This document shows, one piece after another, positions 47,229 through 55,972 of a stretch of 64,000 nt of DNA (position 1 is the first letter of the stretch; every line of letters starts with the position of its first letter). The DNA is taken from NCBI GenBank assembly GCA_001898165.1, contig MKTD01000060.1, positions 1 to 64,000 of the forward strand, in the 5' to 3' direction. Made by a program: the position numbers and the translations under genes. Source of the DNA: Bacteroidia bacterium 43-41. GTDB taxonomy: Bacteria; Bacteroidota; Bacteroidia; Bacteroidales; Dysgonomonadaceae. Below the pieces are notes generated by a model. The model made no database searches and had not been told where the DNA came from. It saw only the letters and a program-made list of their open reading frames with translations.

Positions 47229-47678
47229 ATGGAAGACCTGAAAATTATTTACACTTTACCGGCAAAAGTAAAGATTTCCGCATTGGCTGCCGGGGGATTT
47301 CTTCTTGTACTGGCTCTGGGAATCAGCATATCCCATGCTTTACAGAGCAAGTTTGATTTTCTGTTTTATGTTGGAATTGCAGGAGCAATTTTAGCAATCT
47401 TGTTGGCGTTTATTGTAACTATTTGGCAATCGGATTTTATTATAGAAATCAATAACGTTGAGTTTCGGATTAAATTACCCAAGCAACGACTAAACGGCTC
47501 CATTTTATGGGAAACTGTCACACAATTGGGTATCGGGTTAAGCCACCTGACACTGGCTACTACCGGGACCAACTATAAAATTGATCTGGGAAACCTTAAA
47601 TACAACGACTTGAAAAGGATTAAGACTAAACTGATTGAAGTCTGCGAAGCAAAGAACATTCCTTTCGGGAATATTTGA
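47229..47678 (+). CDS. Small membrane protein with two N-terminal helices
   Basis: I do not recognise a named family. The 149 residues hold two transmembrane helices (about 15-35 and 44-66) and a C-terminal cytosolic beta-rich domain (about 70-149). The segment IIEINNVEFRIKLPKQRLNGSILWETVTQLGI resembles a PH-like membrane-proximal fold. It is convergent with der. The coding frame is long, has a promoter-like box, and is not antisense to another gene, so it is likely real. Confidence 0.7.
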   Translation: MEDLKIIYTLPAKVKISALAAGGFLLVLALGISISHALQSKFDFLFYVGIAGAILAILLAFIVTIWQSDFIIEINNVEFRIKLPKQRLNGSILWETVTQLGIGLSHLTLATTGTNYKIDLGNLKYNDLKRIKTKLIEVCEAKNIPFGNI

Positions 47679-47697
47679 TAATGCTTCGGGGGCATCG

Positions 47698-49011
47698 TTA
47701 CTTTTCCCTGAAAAATATATTTATGGGTGTACCGGTAAAATTCCAGTTTTCACGCATCCGGTTTTCGATAAATCGCTTATAAGGTTCTTTGATCCATTGC
47801 GGAAGATTACAGAAAAACACAAAAGAGGGAATTTGCGTATTCGGCAACTGCGTTATATACTTTATCTTGATGTACTTGCCTTTATTAGCCGGTGGCGGTG
47901 TCTTCTCGATAACAGGAAGCATCACTTCGTTGAGTTTATGCGTGGGCACTTTCTGCTTCTTGTTCTGATACACTTCTTTCGCCAAATCCATTACTTTCAG
48001 GATCCGTTGTTTTGTTAAAGCTGAACCGAAAATAATGGGAAAATCGGTGAAAGGAGCAAATCGTTCACGAATGATATTCTCGAAATTCTTTATCAGTGTA
48101 TTGTCTTTTTCTTCGACTAGATCCCATTTATTAACGAACACAACCAATCCCTTGCGGTTTTTTTGGATCAGTGAGAATATATTCAGGTCCTGGCTCTCGA
48201 TCCCTCGCGTAGCGTCCATCATAAGTATGCAGACATCAGCCTCTTCAATGGAGCGGATGGAGCGGATAACCGAAAAATATTCCAAGTCTTCCGTCACTTT
48301 TCCCCTTTTACGGATTCCGGCGGTATCGATGAGATAAAAATCCATTCCAAACTTGTCGTACCGGGTGTAAATGGAGTCGCGGGTGGTACCGGCAATCTCG
48401 GTCACGATATTGCGCGCCTCGCCCATCAATGCATTTACGATAGACGATTTCCCGGCATTGGGACGGCCAACAACGGCGAACTTGGGAATATCTTCTAATT
48501 TCTCCTCTTCGCCTTCATTTTTGAAAAGCGACAAAATGTGATCCAGCAAATCTCCTGTTCCCGAACCATTGATGGCGGAGATAGGGAAAGGATCACCTAA
48601 GCCCAACGTATAGAATTCAGCCGATTGATGCCCGAGATCAAAATTATCGGCTTTGTTGACAACCACCACTACGGGCTTACCCGAGCGGCGAAGCAAATGA
48701 GCCACCCCGTTGTCTAAGTCGGTAAGCCCATTCATTACGTCAACAACAAAAAGAATTACATCGGCTTCTTCTACCGCAATTTGCACCTGCTTGTTTATTT
48801 CGTCCTCCATTATATCATCGGAATTAACCACCCAACCGCCGGTATCGACCAGCGAAAAGTCCTGTCCGTTCCAATTTACGTTTCCATACAAACGGTCGCG
48901 TGTGGTACCCGACACATCAGTTACAATAGCCTGGCGGCTTTGTGTCAACCGATTAAACAATGCTGATTTTCCGACGTTTGGACGTCCTACTATAGCTACT
49001 AAATTTCTCAT
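47698..49011 (-). CDS. der: Ribosome biogenesis GTPase Der
   Basis: Der (EngA) has two GTPase domains in tandem. The first P-loop is [13 protein letters not shown] with VVNKAD as G4; the second is [14 protein letters not shown] with [11 protein letters not shown]-terminal KH-like domain (about 350-437) completes the 437 residues. It acts in 50S maturation. It is the last gene of the row MBL hydrolase-gcvP-era-der; 30 bases separate it from era. Confidence 0.96.
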   Translation of the reverse strand: MRNLVAIVGRPNVGKSALFNRLTQSRQAIVTDVSGTTRDRLYGNVNWNGQDFSLVDTGGWVVNSDDIMEDEINKQVQIAVEEADVILFVVDVMNGLTDLDNGVAHLLRRSGKPVVVVVNKADNFDLGHQSAEFYTLGLGDPFPISAINGSGTGDLLDHILSLFKNEGEEEKLEDIPKFAVVGRPNAGKSSIVNALMGEARNIVTEIAGTTRDSIYTRYDKFGMDFYLIDTAGIRKRGKVTEDLEYFSVIRSIRSIEEADVCILMMDATRGIESQDLNIFSLIQKNRKGLVVFVNKWDLVEEKDNTLIKNFENIIRERFAPFTDFPIIFGSALTKQRILKVMDLAKEVYQNKKQKVPTHKLNEVMLPVIEKTPPPANKGKYIKIKYITQLPNTQIPSFVFFCNLPQWIKEPYKRFIENRMRENWNFTGTPINIFFREK

Positions 49012-49041
49012 ATTTTTTCAGATTGTTATTTATGGGTCATT

Positions 49042-49959
49042 CTATTCCAATTTATACCCAAAGTTCTTCAACATATTGTCCCTGTTCCGCCAATCTTTTT
49101 CTACTTTCACGTAAAGTTGCAAAAATACTTTTTTTTCGAAAAACAGTTCGATGTCTTTTCGTGCCAGAGTGCCCAGTTTTTTCAGCGATTCTCCTTTATG
49201 GCCGATAACAATACCTTTTTGCGTGTCACGTTCTACCAAAATAATGGCACGGATGCGGATAATATTTGCCTCTTCTTTAAATTCCTCCACCATCACCTCG
49301 ATGGAATAGGGAACCTCTTTCTGGTAAAGCAACAAGGCTTTTTCGCGGATAATCTCGTTCACGAAGAAGCGGGCAGGCTTGTCCGTCAGCGCATCTTTCT
49401 CAAAATAAGGCGGCGATTCAGGCAATAACTCTAGAATCCTCCTTTTTATCTGATCGATACTGAAATTGTTAAGCGCCGAGATTGGGTATATCTCAGCCTT
49501 CGGAAGCATTCCACGCCACATTTCGACCATTTTTTCAAGCTCGGCCTGGGTGGTTTGGTCTATTTTGTTGATAAGCAGCAAAACAGGCAAACTCAGTTGT
49601 TGTACTTTGGAAAGGTACTCATCGTTTTTATCGGGTTTTTCCACCACATCGGTTACGTACAACAACACATCGGCATCGTCAAGCGCAGACAACGAAAAAT
49701 TAAGCATCTGCTCCTGCAACTTGTAGTTGGGACGGAGCACTCCGGGCGTATCAGAATAGACCACCTGATAGTCCGGAGTGTTCACAATACCGATAATGCG
49801 GTGGCGGGTAGTCTGCGCTTTGGAAGTGATAATAGACAACTTCTCGCCCACCAACCTGTTCATCAACGTGGATTTTCCCACGTTGGGATTTCCAACAATA
49901 TTTACGAATCCTGACCTATGATTTTGCTGCACGGAATTGATACTTGAATTATATTTCAC
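49042..49959 (-). CDS. era: GTPase Era
   Basis: Era binds 16S rRNA and helps 30S maturation. The P-loop is GNPNVGKSTLMNR, G3 is SDTPG and G4 is LINKID. The C-terminal KH domain carries IRIRAIILVERDTQKGIVIGHKG in part, with the GHKGESLKKLG loop. The 305-residue length is normal. Its start overlaps the gcvP stop by 11 bases, so translation is likely coupled. Era and der being adjacent is a plausible ribosome-assembly module. Confidence 0.96.
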   Translation of the reverse strand: MKYNSSINSVQQNHRSGFVNIVGNPNVGKSTLMNRLVGEKLSIITSKAQTTRHRIIGIVNTPDYQVVYSDTPGVLRPNYKLQEQMLNFSLSALDDADVLLYVTDVVEKPDKNDEYLSKVQQLSLPVLLLINKIDQTTQAELEKMVEMWRGMLPKAEIYPISALNNFSIDQIKRRILELLPESPPYFEKDALTDKPARFFVNEIIREKALLLYQKEVPYSIEVMVEEFKEEANIIRIRAIILVERDTQKGIVIGHKGESLKKLGTLARKDIELFFEKKVFLQLYVKVEKDWRNRDNMLKNFGYKLE

Positions 49960-52798
49960 ACAGGCATGCTACCAGATTTCTGTCGCCATACGCATCATCT
50001 ATACGGGCAACATTTACCCAGAATTTGTTTTCGGCAACAAAAGGCAGCGGATAAACCGCTTTGCTGCGCGGGTAAGCATGTTTCCAATCGTCGGCAACAG
50101 ATTCATATTCGGGATGCGGGGCATTTACCAATACGTTGTCCTCTGCAGTATATTCGCCCCGCGAAACTTCAATAATTTCGGTGTGGATTTGCTGCATGGT
50201 ATCTATAAACCGGTCCAGTTCGGCAAGGCTTTCGCTTTCGGTGGGTTCAATCATCAATGTTCCGTGGACGGGAAATGACAATGTGGGTGCGTGGTAACCG
50301 TAATCCATCAGTCGTTTGGCAATATCGGTCTCCGTGATTCCGGAAACGGATTTCAAGCCCCGACACTCCAAAATCAGCTCGTGCCCCACCCTTCCGTTTG
50401 CTCCGCGATAAACGATTCCGTAAGAATCATTCAGCTTTTCAGCCAGGTAGTTCGCATTTAGGATAGCTATCTTAGTAGCTTCCGTCAAGCCTTCGGCTCC
50501 CATCATCTTGATGTATCCGTACGTAATAGCAAGAACGCCTGCACTACCGTAAGGAGCTGCTGAGACGGTATTTACGCCCGATTTAAACATCACCGGATGT
50601 CCCGGCAGGAAAGGTACCAAATGCTCAGCCACGCAAATAGGGCCAACACCCGGTCCGCCACCGCCGTGCGGAATAGCAAATGTCTTGTGCAGGTTCAGGT
50701 GGCAAACATCGGCGCCAATGGTTCCGGGATTGGTAATCCCCACCTGGGCGTTCATATTCGCGCCATCCATATACACCTGTCCGCCCGCCTCGTGGATAAT
50801 GTTGCACATCTCCTTGATTTCTACTTCAAAAATACCGTGCGTGGAAGGATAAGTGATCATGAATGCGGCGAGATCGTCACGATGTATTTCTACTTTCTTC
50901 CGCAGATCATCCATATCGACGTTTCCCTTCTGATCCGATGCCACCGTAACAGGGGTAAAACCGGCCTGTACCGAACTTGCGGGATTGGTCCCGTGTGCCG
51001 AAGCGGGGATGAGTACTGTTTTACGATGCCCCTGGCCAATGCTTTTCAGGTAACTGGCGATGACCATCAATCCGGTAAATTCTCCGGCAGCCCCCGAATT
51101 GGGTTGTAAGCTTGTTGCGGTAAATCCGGTAATCTCGGCCAGCATCGATTCCAATTCATTGATCATTTCCCGATAACCTTGTACCTGATCTTCGGGAGCA
51201 TAAGGATGTATTCGCTGAAATCCGGGGTATCCTAGCGGAAGAAGTTCCGAAGCTGCATTCAGTTTCATGGTGCACGAACCGAGCGAAATCATGGAGTGCG
51301 CCAATGATATGTCTTTTCTTTCCAACCGCTTGATGTAACGCATCAGTTCGGTCTCGGAATGATACCGGTTGAAATTGGGATGCGTCAGAAAATCCGATGT
51401 ACGAAGCTCATCCCCTTTTAACGTCATTTTCTCCGGTAATTCATCAATCATAAATACTCTTGAGCTTCCTGCCGCCATGGCAAACACAGCTAACAGTTCG
51501 TGAACACGATAATCATCGGTTGTTTCATCAATACTGAGGCCTATCTCTCCGGTTTCAAAATACCGAAGGTTGATGTTGCGCATCTCTGCCAAATCTCTTA
51601 CACTTTCTTGCGATACGTTGGCCGGCAACTGCAACTTCAGCGTGTCGAAGAAGGAAGTGTTGACCTGCTTGAAGCCAAGCCCTTTTAACTCGTCGGCAAC
51701 CAACGAAGTTATCGAGTGAATACGTTTTGCAATCTTTTTCAATCCCTTGGGCCCGTGATAAACGGCATAGAACGAAGCCATGGTAGCCAATAACGCCTGC
51801 GCGGTACAAATATTCGATGTGGCCTTTTCGCGCTTAATGTGTTGTTCACGCGTTTGCAGGGCCATACGAAGAGCTTCTTTGCCATAAACGTCTTTGGATA
51901 TACCTATGATCCTTCCCGGCATACTGCGTTTATACTCATCGCGAGTAGCAAAAAATGCAGCCGACGGGCCTCCAAAAAACATGGGAATTCCAAATCGCTG
52001 GCTGCTGCCGAAAGCGATATCGGCTCCCCACTCGCCCGGAGGTGTCAGCAATACGAGCGACATCAGATCAGCAGCAACAGCCACTTTGCAATCCGAAGCG
52101 TGTGCTTTATCCACAAAATCCCGATAATCTTCTACGTTTCCGTTGCTGTTGGGATATTGTATAATAGCGCCGAAATATTTTTTATCCGCATCAAAATTTT
52201 TGTAATCCCCCACTTCTATGTCAATGTCCACCAATCCCATTCGCGTACGTAAAACAGCAAGCGTTTGCGGAAAGATATGTTGGTCAACAAATAGAGTTTC
52301 TATGTTATTTTTCACCTGATCGCGGCTGCGTAAACCGTACATCATTGATGCAGCCTCTGCAGCTGCTGTAGCCTCATCCAGCAATGAACAGTTCGCCAGC
52401 GGCAGCCCGGTTAGTTCACTCATCACCGTTTGAAAATTTAGCAAAGCTTCGAGCCTGCCCTGCGAAACTTCGGCTTGGTACGGCGTATATGATGTGTACC
52501 ATACGGGGTTTTCAAACACGTTACGGTAAATAGCAGCAGGTGTAATGGTATCGTACCATCCCATACCGATGTATGACGTAAAAATTTTGTTTGCCGATGC
52601 AATACGCCCGATCTCTTCGGCATACTCCATTTCAGATTGTGCTTTGGGCAGCGACAAGGGCTTCTTTAACCGGATATCGGCCGGAATAGTCTGATCGATC
52701 AGTTCGTCAACCGACGAAACTCCAACGGTTTGCAACATATTACCTAAATCTTCCGGCTTAATCCCGATATGACGGGTTTTAAAATGCTCCATTTCCAT
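49949..52798 (-). CDS. gcvP: Glycine dehydrogenase (decarboxylating), P protein
   Basis: The single-chain P protein (949 residues) of the glycine cleavage system decarboxylates glycine on PLP and passes aminomethyl to the H protein. The two homologous halves are visible, with the PLP lysine in HLNLHKTFAIPHGGGGPG in the second half and the conserved SLGSCTMKLNAASEL. gcvT and gcvH are not in the window. It lies nine bases after the MBL gene and overlaps era, an unusual metabolic insertion in a ribosome-assembly operon. Confidence 0.97.
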   Translation of the reverse strand: MEMEHFKTRHIGIKPEDLGNMLQTVGVSSVDELIDQTIPADIRLKKPLSLPKAQSEMEYAEEIGRIASANKIFTSYIGMGWYDTITPAAIYRNVFENPVWYTSYTPYQAEVSQGRLEALLNFQTVMSELTGLPLANCSLLDEATAAAEAASMMYGLRSRDQVKNNIETLFVDQHIFPQTLAVLRTRMGLVDIDIEVGDYKNFDADKKYFGAIIQYPNSNGNVEDYRDFVDKAHASDCKVAVAADLMSLVLLTPPGEWGADIAFGSSQRFGIPMFFGGPSAAFFATRDEYKRSMPGRIIGISKDVYGKEALRMALQTREQHIKREKATSNICTAQALLATMASFYAVYHGPKGLKKIAKRIHSITSLVADELKGLGFKQVNTSFFDTLKLQLPANVSQESVRDLAEMRNINLRYFETGEIGLSIDETTDDYRVHELLAVFAMAAGSSRVFMIDELPEKMTLKGDELRTSDFLTHPNFNRYHSETELMRYIKRLERKDISLAHSMISLGSCTMKLNAASELLPLGYPGFQRIHPYAPEDQVQGYREMINELESMLAEITGFTATSLQPNSGAAGEFTGLMVIASYLKSIGQGHRKTVLIPASAHGTNPASSVQAGFTPVTVASDQKGNVDMDDLRKKVEIHRDDLAAFMITYPSTHGIFEVEIKEMCNIIHEAGGQVYMDGANMNAQVGITNPGTIGADVCHLNLHKTFAIPHGGGGPGVGPICVAEHLVPFLPGHPVMFKSGVNTVSAAPYGSAGVLAITYGYIKMMGAEGLTEATKIAILNANYLAEKLNDSYGIVYRGANGRVGHELILECRGLKSVSGITETDIAKRLMDYGYHAPTLSFPVHGTLMIEPTESESLAELDRFIDTMQQIHTEIIEVSRGEYTAEDNVLVNAPHPEYESVADDWKHAYPRSKAVYPLPFVAENKFWVNVARIDDAYGDRNLVACLCEI

Positions 52799-52807
52799 AT
52801 AGTTTTA

Positions 52808-53467
52808 TTATAGTTTAAAGTTCAATGTTCCAACAAAAGGGTTATCTCTTTTCTCCCGGCCGATGGTCGTTTTTTGCCCGTGACCCGGGTAAATTTCTGT
52901 TTTATCGGGGAGCGTAAAAAGCTTCGTCCGGATACCCTCGATAAGCTGCTCAAAATTTCCTCCGAGCAAATCTGTACGTCCGATGCTTCCGTTGAAAAGC
53001 ACATCCCCCACTACAGCAAACTGCTCTCTTTCGTTGTAAAATACAATGCTTCCGGGAGAATGACCGGGAACGTGCAAAACCTTCAGTTGTTGTTCTCCAA
53101 AAGAAATCACATCGTCTTCGGAAAGATAACGACCTACTTCGGGTGTATAATCCACATTAGTATTAAACCCGAACAGTTGAAGTTGTTCTGACATCTTTTC
53201 AAGTAAAAAAATATCGTCCCGGTGCGCCTGAAGTTTCAAACCAAACTGCGAAGCCATGAAGTTTACTCCAAAAATATGATCGAAATGCAAATGGGTGTTG
53301 ACAAGATACTTGACAGTCAAGTTATTATCAAGTATAAAATTAAGTAGTAATTCATTCTCGTCGGAAAAAAAACACGATGCATCAACAACAATGCATTCAC
53401 CGGTTTCGTCATACAATACGTAAGTATTAACCCCCAATGGGTTAAATTCGAATATTTTAATTTTCAT
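52808..53467 (-). CDS. MBL-fold metallo-hydrolase, glyoxalase II-like
   Basis: The 219-residue protein carries the metal site THLHFDHIFG (H-x-H-x-D-H), with later ligands in LHVPGHSPGS, GDVLFNGSIGRTD and the C-terminal YPGHGQKT. The short form without the C-terminal helical domain is typical of hydroxyacylglutathione-hydrolase-like proteins found across bacteria. The substrate is unknown; Bacteroidetes generally lack glutathione, so another thioester is likely. It is the first gene in the row gcvP-era-der. Confidence 0.88.
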   Translation of the reverse strand: MKIKIFEFNPLGVNTYVLYDETGECIVVDASCFFSDENELLLNFILDNNLTVKYLVNTHLHFDHIFGVNFMASQFGLKLQAHRDDIFLLEKMSEQLQLFGFNTNVDYTPEVGRYLSEDDVISFGEQQLKVLHVPGHSPGSIVFYNEREQFAVVGDVLFNGSIGRTDLLGGNFEQLIEGIRTKLFTLPDKTEIYPGHGQKTTIGREKRDNPFVGTLNFKL

Positions 53468-53511
53468 CTATCAGAAAAATTTCACCTGTGAGGTGTTCCA
53501 CATTTTCGATA

Positions 53512-53519
53512 CAAATATA
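53512..53519 (-). promoter_or_regulatory. Possible -7 promoter box for MBL-gcvP-era-der
   Basis: On the minus strand TATATTTG matches TAnnTTTG about 45 bases before the MBL start. A short dyad CACCT-GTG-AGGTG (53483-53495) lies between the box and the gene. The -33 element is unclear. Confidence 0.4.
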
Positions 53520-53619
53520 CGGCTTTCTTTTCAAATTGCACCGGAAAAAGAAAAGCTATTCCAACGTCATCCTGAAAATGAAAGTCAAAAGAGATGAGGC
53601 TGTAGTAAACCAATACAAT

Positions 53620-53658
53620 AAAAAACATCCGGGCAACTGATTATTAGCTGTCCGGATG
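53620..53658 (-). terminator. Terminator of tRNA-Ala
   Basis: On the minus strand CATCCGG and CCGGATG form the outer stem (53652-53658 with 53626-53632), extended inside by CAGCT / AGTTG pairing across one-base mismatches. A run of U encoded by A residues at 53620-53625 follows. It starts eight bases after the tRNA 3' end. Confidence 0.8.
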
Positions 53659-53666
53659 AAAGTAAG

Positions 53667-53740
53667 TGGAGAATATCGGACTCGAACCGATTACCTTTTG
53701 ACTGCCAGTCAAACGCTCTAGCCAGATGAGCTAATCCCCC
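53667..53740 (-). tRNA. tRNA-Ala (GGC)
   Basis: The minus strand gives a complete cloverleaf with D arm GCTCATCTGGCTAGAGC, anticodon arm TTTGA-CTGGCAG-TCAAA and T arm ATCGG-TTCGAGT-CCGAT. The anticodon is GGC. The acceptor stem includes the G3-U70 wobble, the identity element of alanine tRNAs, and A73 is the discriminator. CCA is not encoded. Confidence 0.95.
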
Positions 53741-53756
53741 GTATCTTTTGAATTTG

Positions 53757-53787
53757 TTTGCAAAGATAGAGTTTTTATTTAAATTTG
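53757..53787 (+). promoter_or_regulatory. Promoter of the DUF4286-ruvC pair
   Basis: TTTG (53757-53760), 19 bases and TAAATTTG (53780-53787) give a full Bacteroidetes promoter. Transcription would start near 53794, about 34 bases before the DUF4286 ATG. It interleaves with the tRNA-Ala promoter on the other strand. Confidence 0.7.
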
Positions 53788-53790
53788 CAA
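53761..53790 (-). promoter_or_regulatory. Promoter of tRNA-Ala
   Basis: On the minus strand TTG (53788-53790), 19 bases and TATCTTTG (53761-53768) match the Bacteroidetes promoter. The box ends 20 bases before the tRNA 5' end. It occupies almost the same 30 bases as the divergent ruvC-side promoter. Confidence 0.7.
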
Positions 53791-53827
53791 CGGTAATCGA
53801 AAAGTAAATTTCAGGAAAAAGAACAAA

Positions 53828-54136
53828 ATGGTTATTTACAATACTACTTTTAGCGTTCCGGAAGAGTTGAAGAACGAGTTCCTCGATTTTATTCGCGACG
53901 AATATATTCCTTTGTCCACTCAAAGCAATATCATGAAAGAACCAAGGCTCACACGTATCTTCTCCAAGGACGAAGATGATGACAGTTCCTATGCACTGGA
54001 GTTTAAAGCCGATACAATTGAGGCTCTGGAGGAATGGAACAAAATAATTGGAAGGAAGCTCTATTTCTTAACAATGAAAAAATTCAGACAAAACATACAG
54101 GGATTTGCAACACTTTTGCAACCCATCGACCTATGA
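53828..54136 (+). CDS. DUF4286 family protein
   Basis: The 102-residue protein has the DUF4286 pattern: [22 protein letters not shown], then [21 protein letters not shown] and a final short helix. It looks like a single alpha/beta ferredoxin-like domain of unknown role. Its stop overlaps the ruvC start (ATGA), so the two are co-translated; the pairing with a Holliday-junction nuclease may be only positional. Confidence 0.87.
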   Translation: MVIYNTTFSVPEELKNEFLDFIRDEYIPLSTQSNIMKEPRLTRIFSKDEDDDSSYALEFKADTIEALEEWNKIIGRKLYFLTMKKFRQNIQGFATLLQPIDL

Positions 54137-54711
54137 CACAACAACTGCCAATCAAAGAAAGAATAATCCTGGGTATCGACCCGGGAACACAAATTATGGG
54201 ATATGGAGTTCTCAAGGTGCTTGGGAATAAACCGTCGCTCGAGGCCATGGGAATCATGCAGCTTGATAAGTACGAAAACCACTACATTCGCCTTGCAAAA
54301 ATTTATTCACGTGTTATAGGTCTGCTCGAAGAGTATTTACCCGATGAGATGGCGATCGAGGCACCCTTTTACGGCAAAAACGTACAAAGTATGCTCAAAC
54401 TCGGCCGTGCGCAGGGTGTCGCCATGGCTGCCGCTATTGCACGTGATGTCCCCATTTTTGAATACGCTCCGTTGAAAATAAAAATGTCTATTACCGGAAA
54501 TGGCCGTGCAGCAAAGGAACAAGTTGCCTACATGTTGCAAAAAATATTGCATATCCCCGACGAAAATATGCTGCCCCAGCTTGATGCTACCGACGGTTTA
54601 GCTGCAGCCATGTGCCACTATTATCAATCTTTGGAAGTTCAATCCGATGGGCCAAAATATAAAAGCTGGAAAGATTTCGCAGAACACAACCAATCCAAGA
54701 TAAGAAAGTAA
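54133..54711 (+). CDS. ruvC: Crossover junction endodeoxyribonuclease RuvC
   Basis: RuvC resolves Holliday junctions as a dimer. Catalytic acids are seen in [14 protein letters not shown] (first Asp), [19 protein letters not shown] (Glu) and [14 protein letters not shown] (late Asp pair). The 193-residue length is slightly above the E. coli form. ATG 54133 is chosen; a longer frame inside DUF4286 has no family similarity. ruvA and ruvB are not in the window. Confidence 0.95.
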   Translation: MTQQLPIKERIILGIDPGTQIMGYGVLKVLGNKPSLEAMGIMQLDKYENHYIRLAKIYSRVIGLLEEYLPDEMAIEAPFYGKNVQSMLKLGRAQGVAMAAAIARDVPIFEYAPLKIKMSITGNGRAAKEQVAYMLQKILHIPDENMLPQLDATDGLAAAMCHYYQSLEVQSDGPKYKSWKDFAEHNQSKIRK

Positions 54712-54718
54712 CACTATA

Positions 54719-54739
54719 ACTTGCTTATTTTTAGCAAGT
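54719..54739 (+). terminator. Possible hairpin after ruvC
   Basis: ACTTGCT and AGCAAGT form a seven-base stem with loop TATTTTT eight bases after the ruvC stop. No U-run follows the stem, so it is at best a weak terminator. Confidence 0.3.
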
Positions 54740-54793
54740 CATATGATTTCGACTAAATTGTTCATCGTAAGCCATGGGTACCCCGTAAAACAT

Positions 54794-55006
54794 CTAAAGG
54801 CCTTTGAAAAATGAAAGAAAGCTAAGTATATCCTGATCCGTGCCGTTCTTCCTTTTTCTGAAATGGCACTTTGCTCCGAGATAGTATCCGGTATGGGTTA
54901 CGTGTAAATACCTGGTGACATCATTGGTTTTCAGATAATCGCGGACATTGTAGGGAAGTATGATAGCTTTCTCATTTTTGAATCCGTCTGCTATTTTTTC
55001 CGTCAT
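54794..55006 (-). pseudogene. AraC-family regulator N-terminal fragment
   Basis: The 70-codon frame starts like Bacteroidetes AraC-type regulators with an N-terminal cupin-like ligand domain: NEKAIILPYNVRDYLKTN, TRYLHVTHTGYYLGAKCHF, RKRKNGTDQDIL. From DQDIL the sequence departs from the expected cupin continuation (LSFLSFFKGL then stop). The remaining domain and the C-terminal HTH are missing; ruvC lies 82 bases further. I read it as a truncated remnant. A free-standing small protein is possible but less likely. The nearby IS200-type and MITE-like elements may have caused the loss. Confidence 0.6.
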
Positions 55007-55143
55007 GATATTTTATATGATTAACTATATTCACCTGATATTTTGTTAAATCATATTCAAAGATAGTTGTTTTTTACATTTAATGCGGAAAATAATACAT
55101 CTTATTTATTTTTTATTCCATTAAATTTGTAATTAATAAATTA

Positions 55144-55735
55144 AACCACCACCCCCAAAGGAGGTGGATTTGGTAAAAAGATGAAGGCATAGCCTTCAAA
55201 CGGGGTCTTTGAAATGTAGTTGGGTTAGTCAAACAAAGTAAAGTTTTGACTTTTGGTCTCTTCTTTTTTGTCTTGCTCCTCTTGGTACCGAACATAACGT
55301 CGAATCATATCTTCGTTCAGACCAACGGTGTTGACAAAATAACCCCGAGACCAAAAATGATTGCCCCAATAAGGTTTCTGTTTCAACTGGGGGTAACTCT
55401 TGAACAACTTGATCGCAAGTTTTCCTTTCAAGGTACCCATCAACTCTGAAACTGAAACTCTCGGTGGAATGGACACCAATAGGTGGATATGATCCGGTTG
55501 AACGTTCAACTCTTCAACATCGCAGCCTTTCCACTCACAAAGCATCCGGACATCTTGCTCGACCAAATCCTTGACGATGCCAGTCAAGATGCGGAAGCGA
55601 TATTTCGGACACCAGACGATGTGGTAATCACACTTCCAAACTACATGACTTTGCTGCTTGTACTTACTCATCCCGCAAAGTTATCAATTTTAGGCATAGC
55701 CCCAAAGAACATGACCACCACCAAAGGTGGTGGAT
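55144..55735 (-). mobile_element. IS200-type insertion sequence (IS200/IS605 family)
   Basis: The element encodes only a TnpA transposase. Both ends carry hairpins of related sequence: CCACC...GGTGG at 55146-55167 and CCACCACC-AAA-GGTGGTGG at 55715-55733, each followed by GGATTT. A shared internal motif GGCATAGCC lies inside each hairpin (55186-55194 and 55693-55701). There are no inverted termini in the usual sense, as expected for single-strand peel-and-paste transposition. Exact cleavage sites cannot be placed from the sequence alone, so boundaries are approximate. Confidence 0.8.
55225..55671 (-). CDS. tnpA: IS200/IS605 family transposase TnpA
   Basis: The 148-residue HUH-Y1 transposase shows the family opening VVWKCDYHIVWCPKYRF, the metal-binding HUH motif in QPDHIHLLVSIP, and the SRGYFVNTVG stretch. 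The catalytic Tyr is probably in EDMIRRYVRYQ. Length is normal and the frame is intact, so it may be active. No TnpB is encoded, so this is an IS200-type rather than an IS605-type unit. Confidence 0.93.
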   Translation of the reverse strand: MSKYKQQSHVVWKCDYHIVWCPKYRFRILTGIVKDLVEQDVRMLCEWKGCDVEELNVQPDHIHLLVSIPPRVSVSELMGTLKGKLAIKLFKSYPQLKQKPYWGNHFWSRGYFVNTVGLNEDMIRRYVRYQEEQDKKEETKSQNFTLFD

Positions 55736-55833
55736 TTTTAAATTGAATTAAACAAACTTACTAAACAAACTTATTTATATTTAGTTCGTTTTTCTTTCAA
55801 TCATTGAAAATTTTAAAATCCGTTTTTAATAGT

Positions 55834-55943
55834 TGAGTCCCCTTCAAAAACTCCTAAAACCGTTTTTGTGAATTATAACGTACTGGAAACCAAAGTGATT
55901 TCTTGCGTATTTTGGGTATAAAAGATTTATCGGAGGGGACTCA
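55834..55943. mobile_element. 110-bp MITE-like inverted-repeat element
   Basis: TGAGTCCCCT (55834-55843) and AGGGGACTCA (55934-55943) are perfect inverted repeats, extended inward by TC / GG with wobble. They enclose about 90 AT-rich bases with no ORF. Flanks ATAGTT and AGAGTT could be a decayed six-base target duplication. It lies next to the IS200-type element and upstream of nothing coding but the dsrE 3' end. It may be a MITE or a remnant of an IS with such ends. Confidence 0.5.
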
Positions 55944-55972
55944 GAGTTTAAACAGAAATAAAGGAAGTAGAA

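Noticed and set aside
53585-53923. 112-codon minus-strand frame spanning tRNA-Ala
   Set aside because: It runs through the tRNA, both promoters and the start of DUF4286, so it is a chance open frame.
55144-55167. Reading the CCACC/GGTGG hairpins as intrinsic terminators
   Set aside because: The same structure occurs at both ends of the tnpA unit, which is better explained as IS200-type transposon ends.
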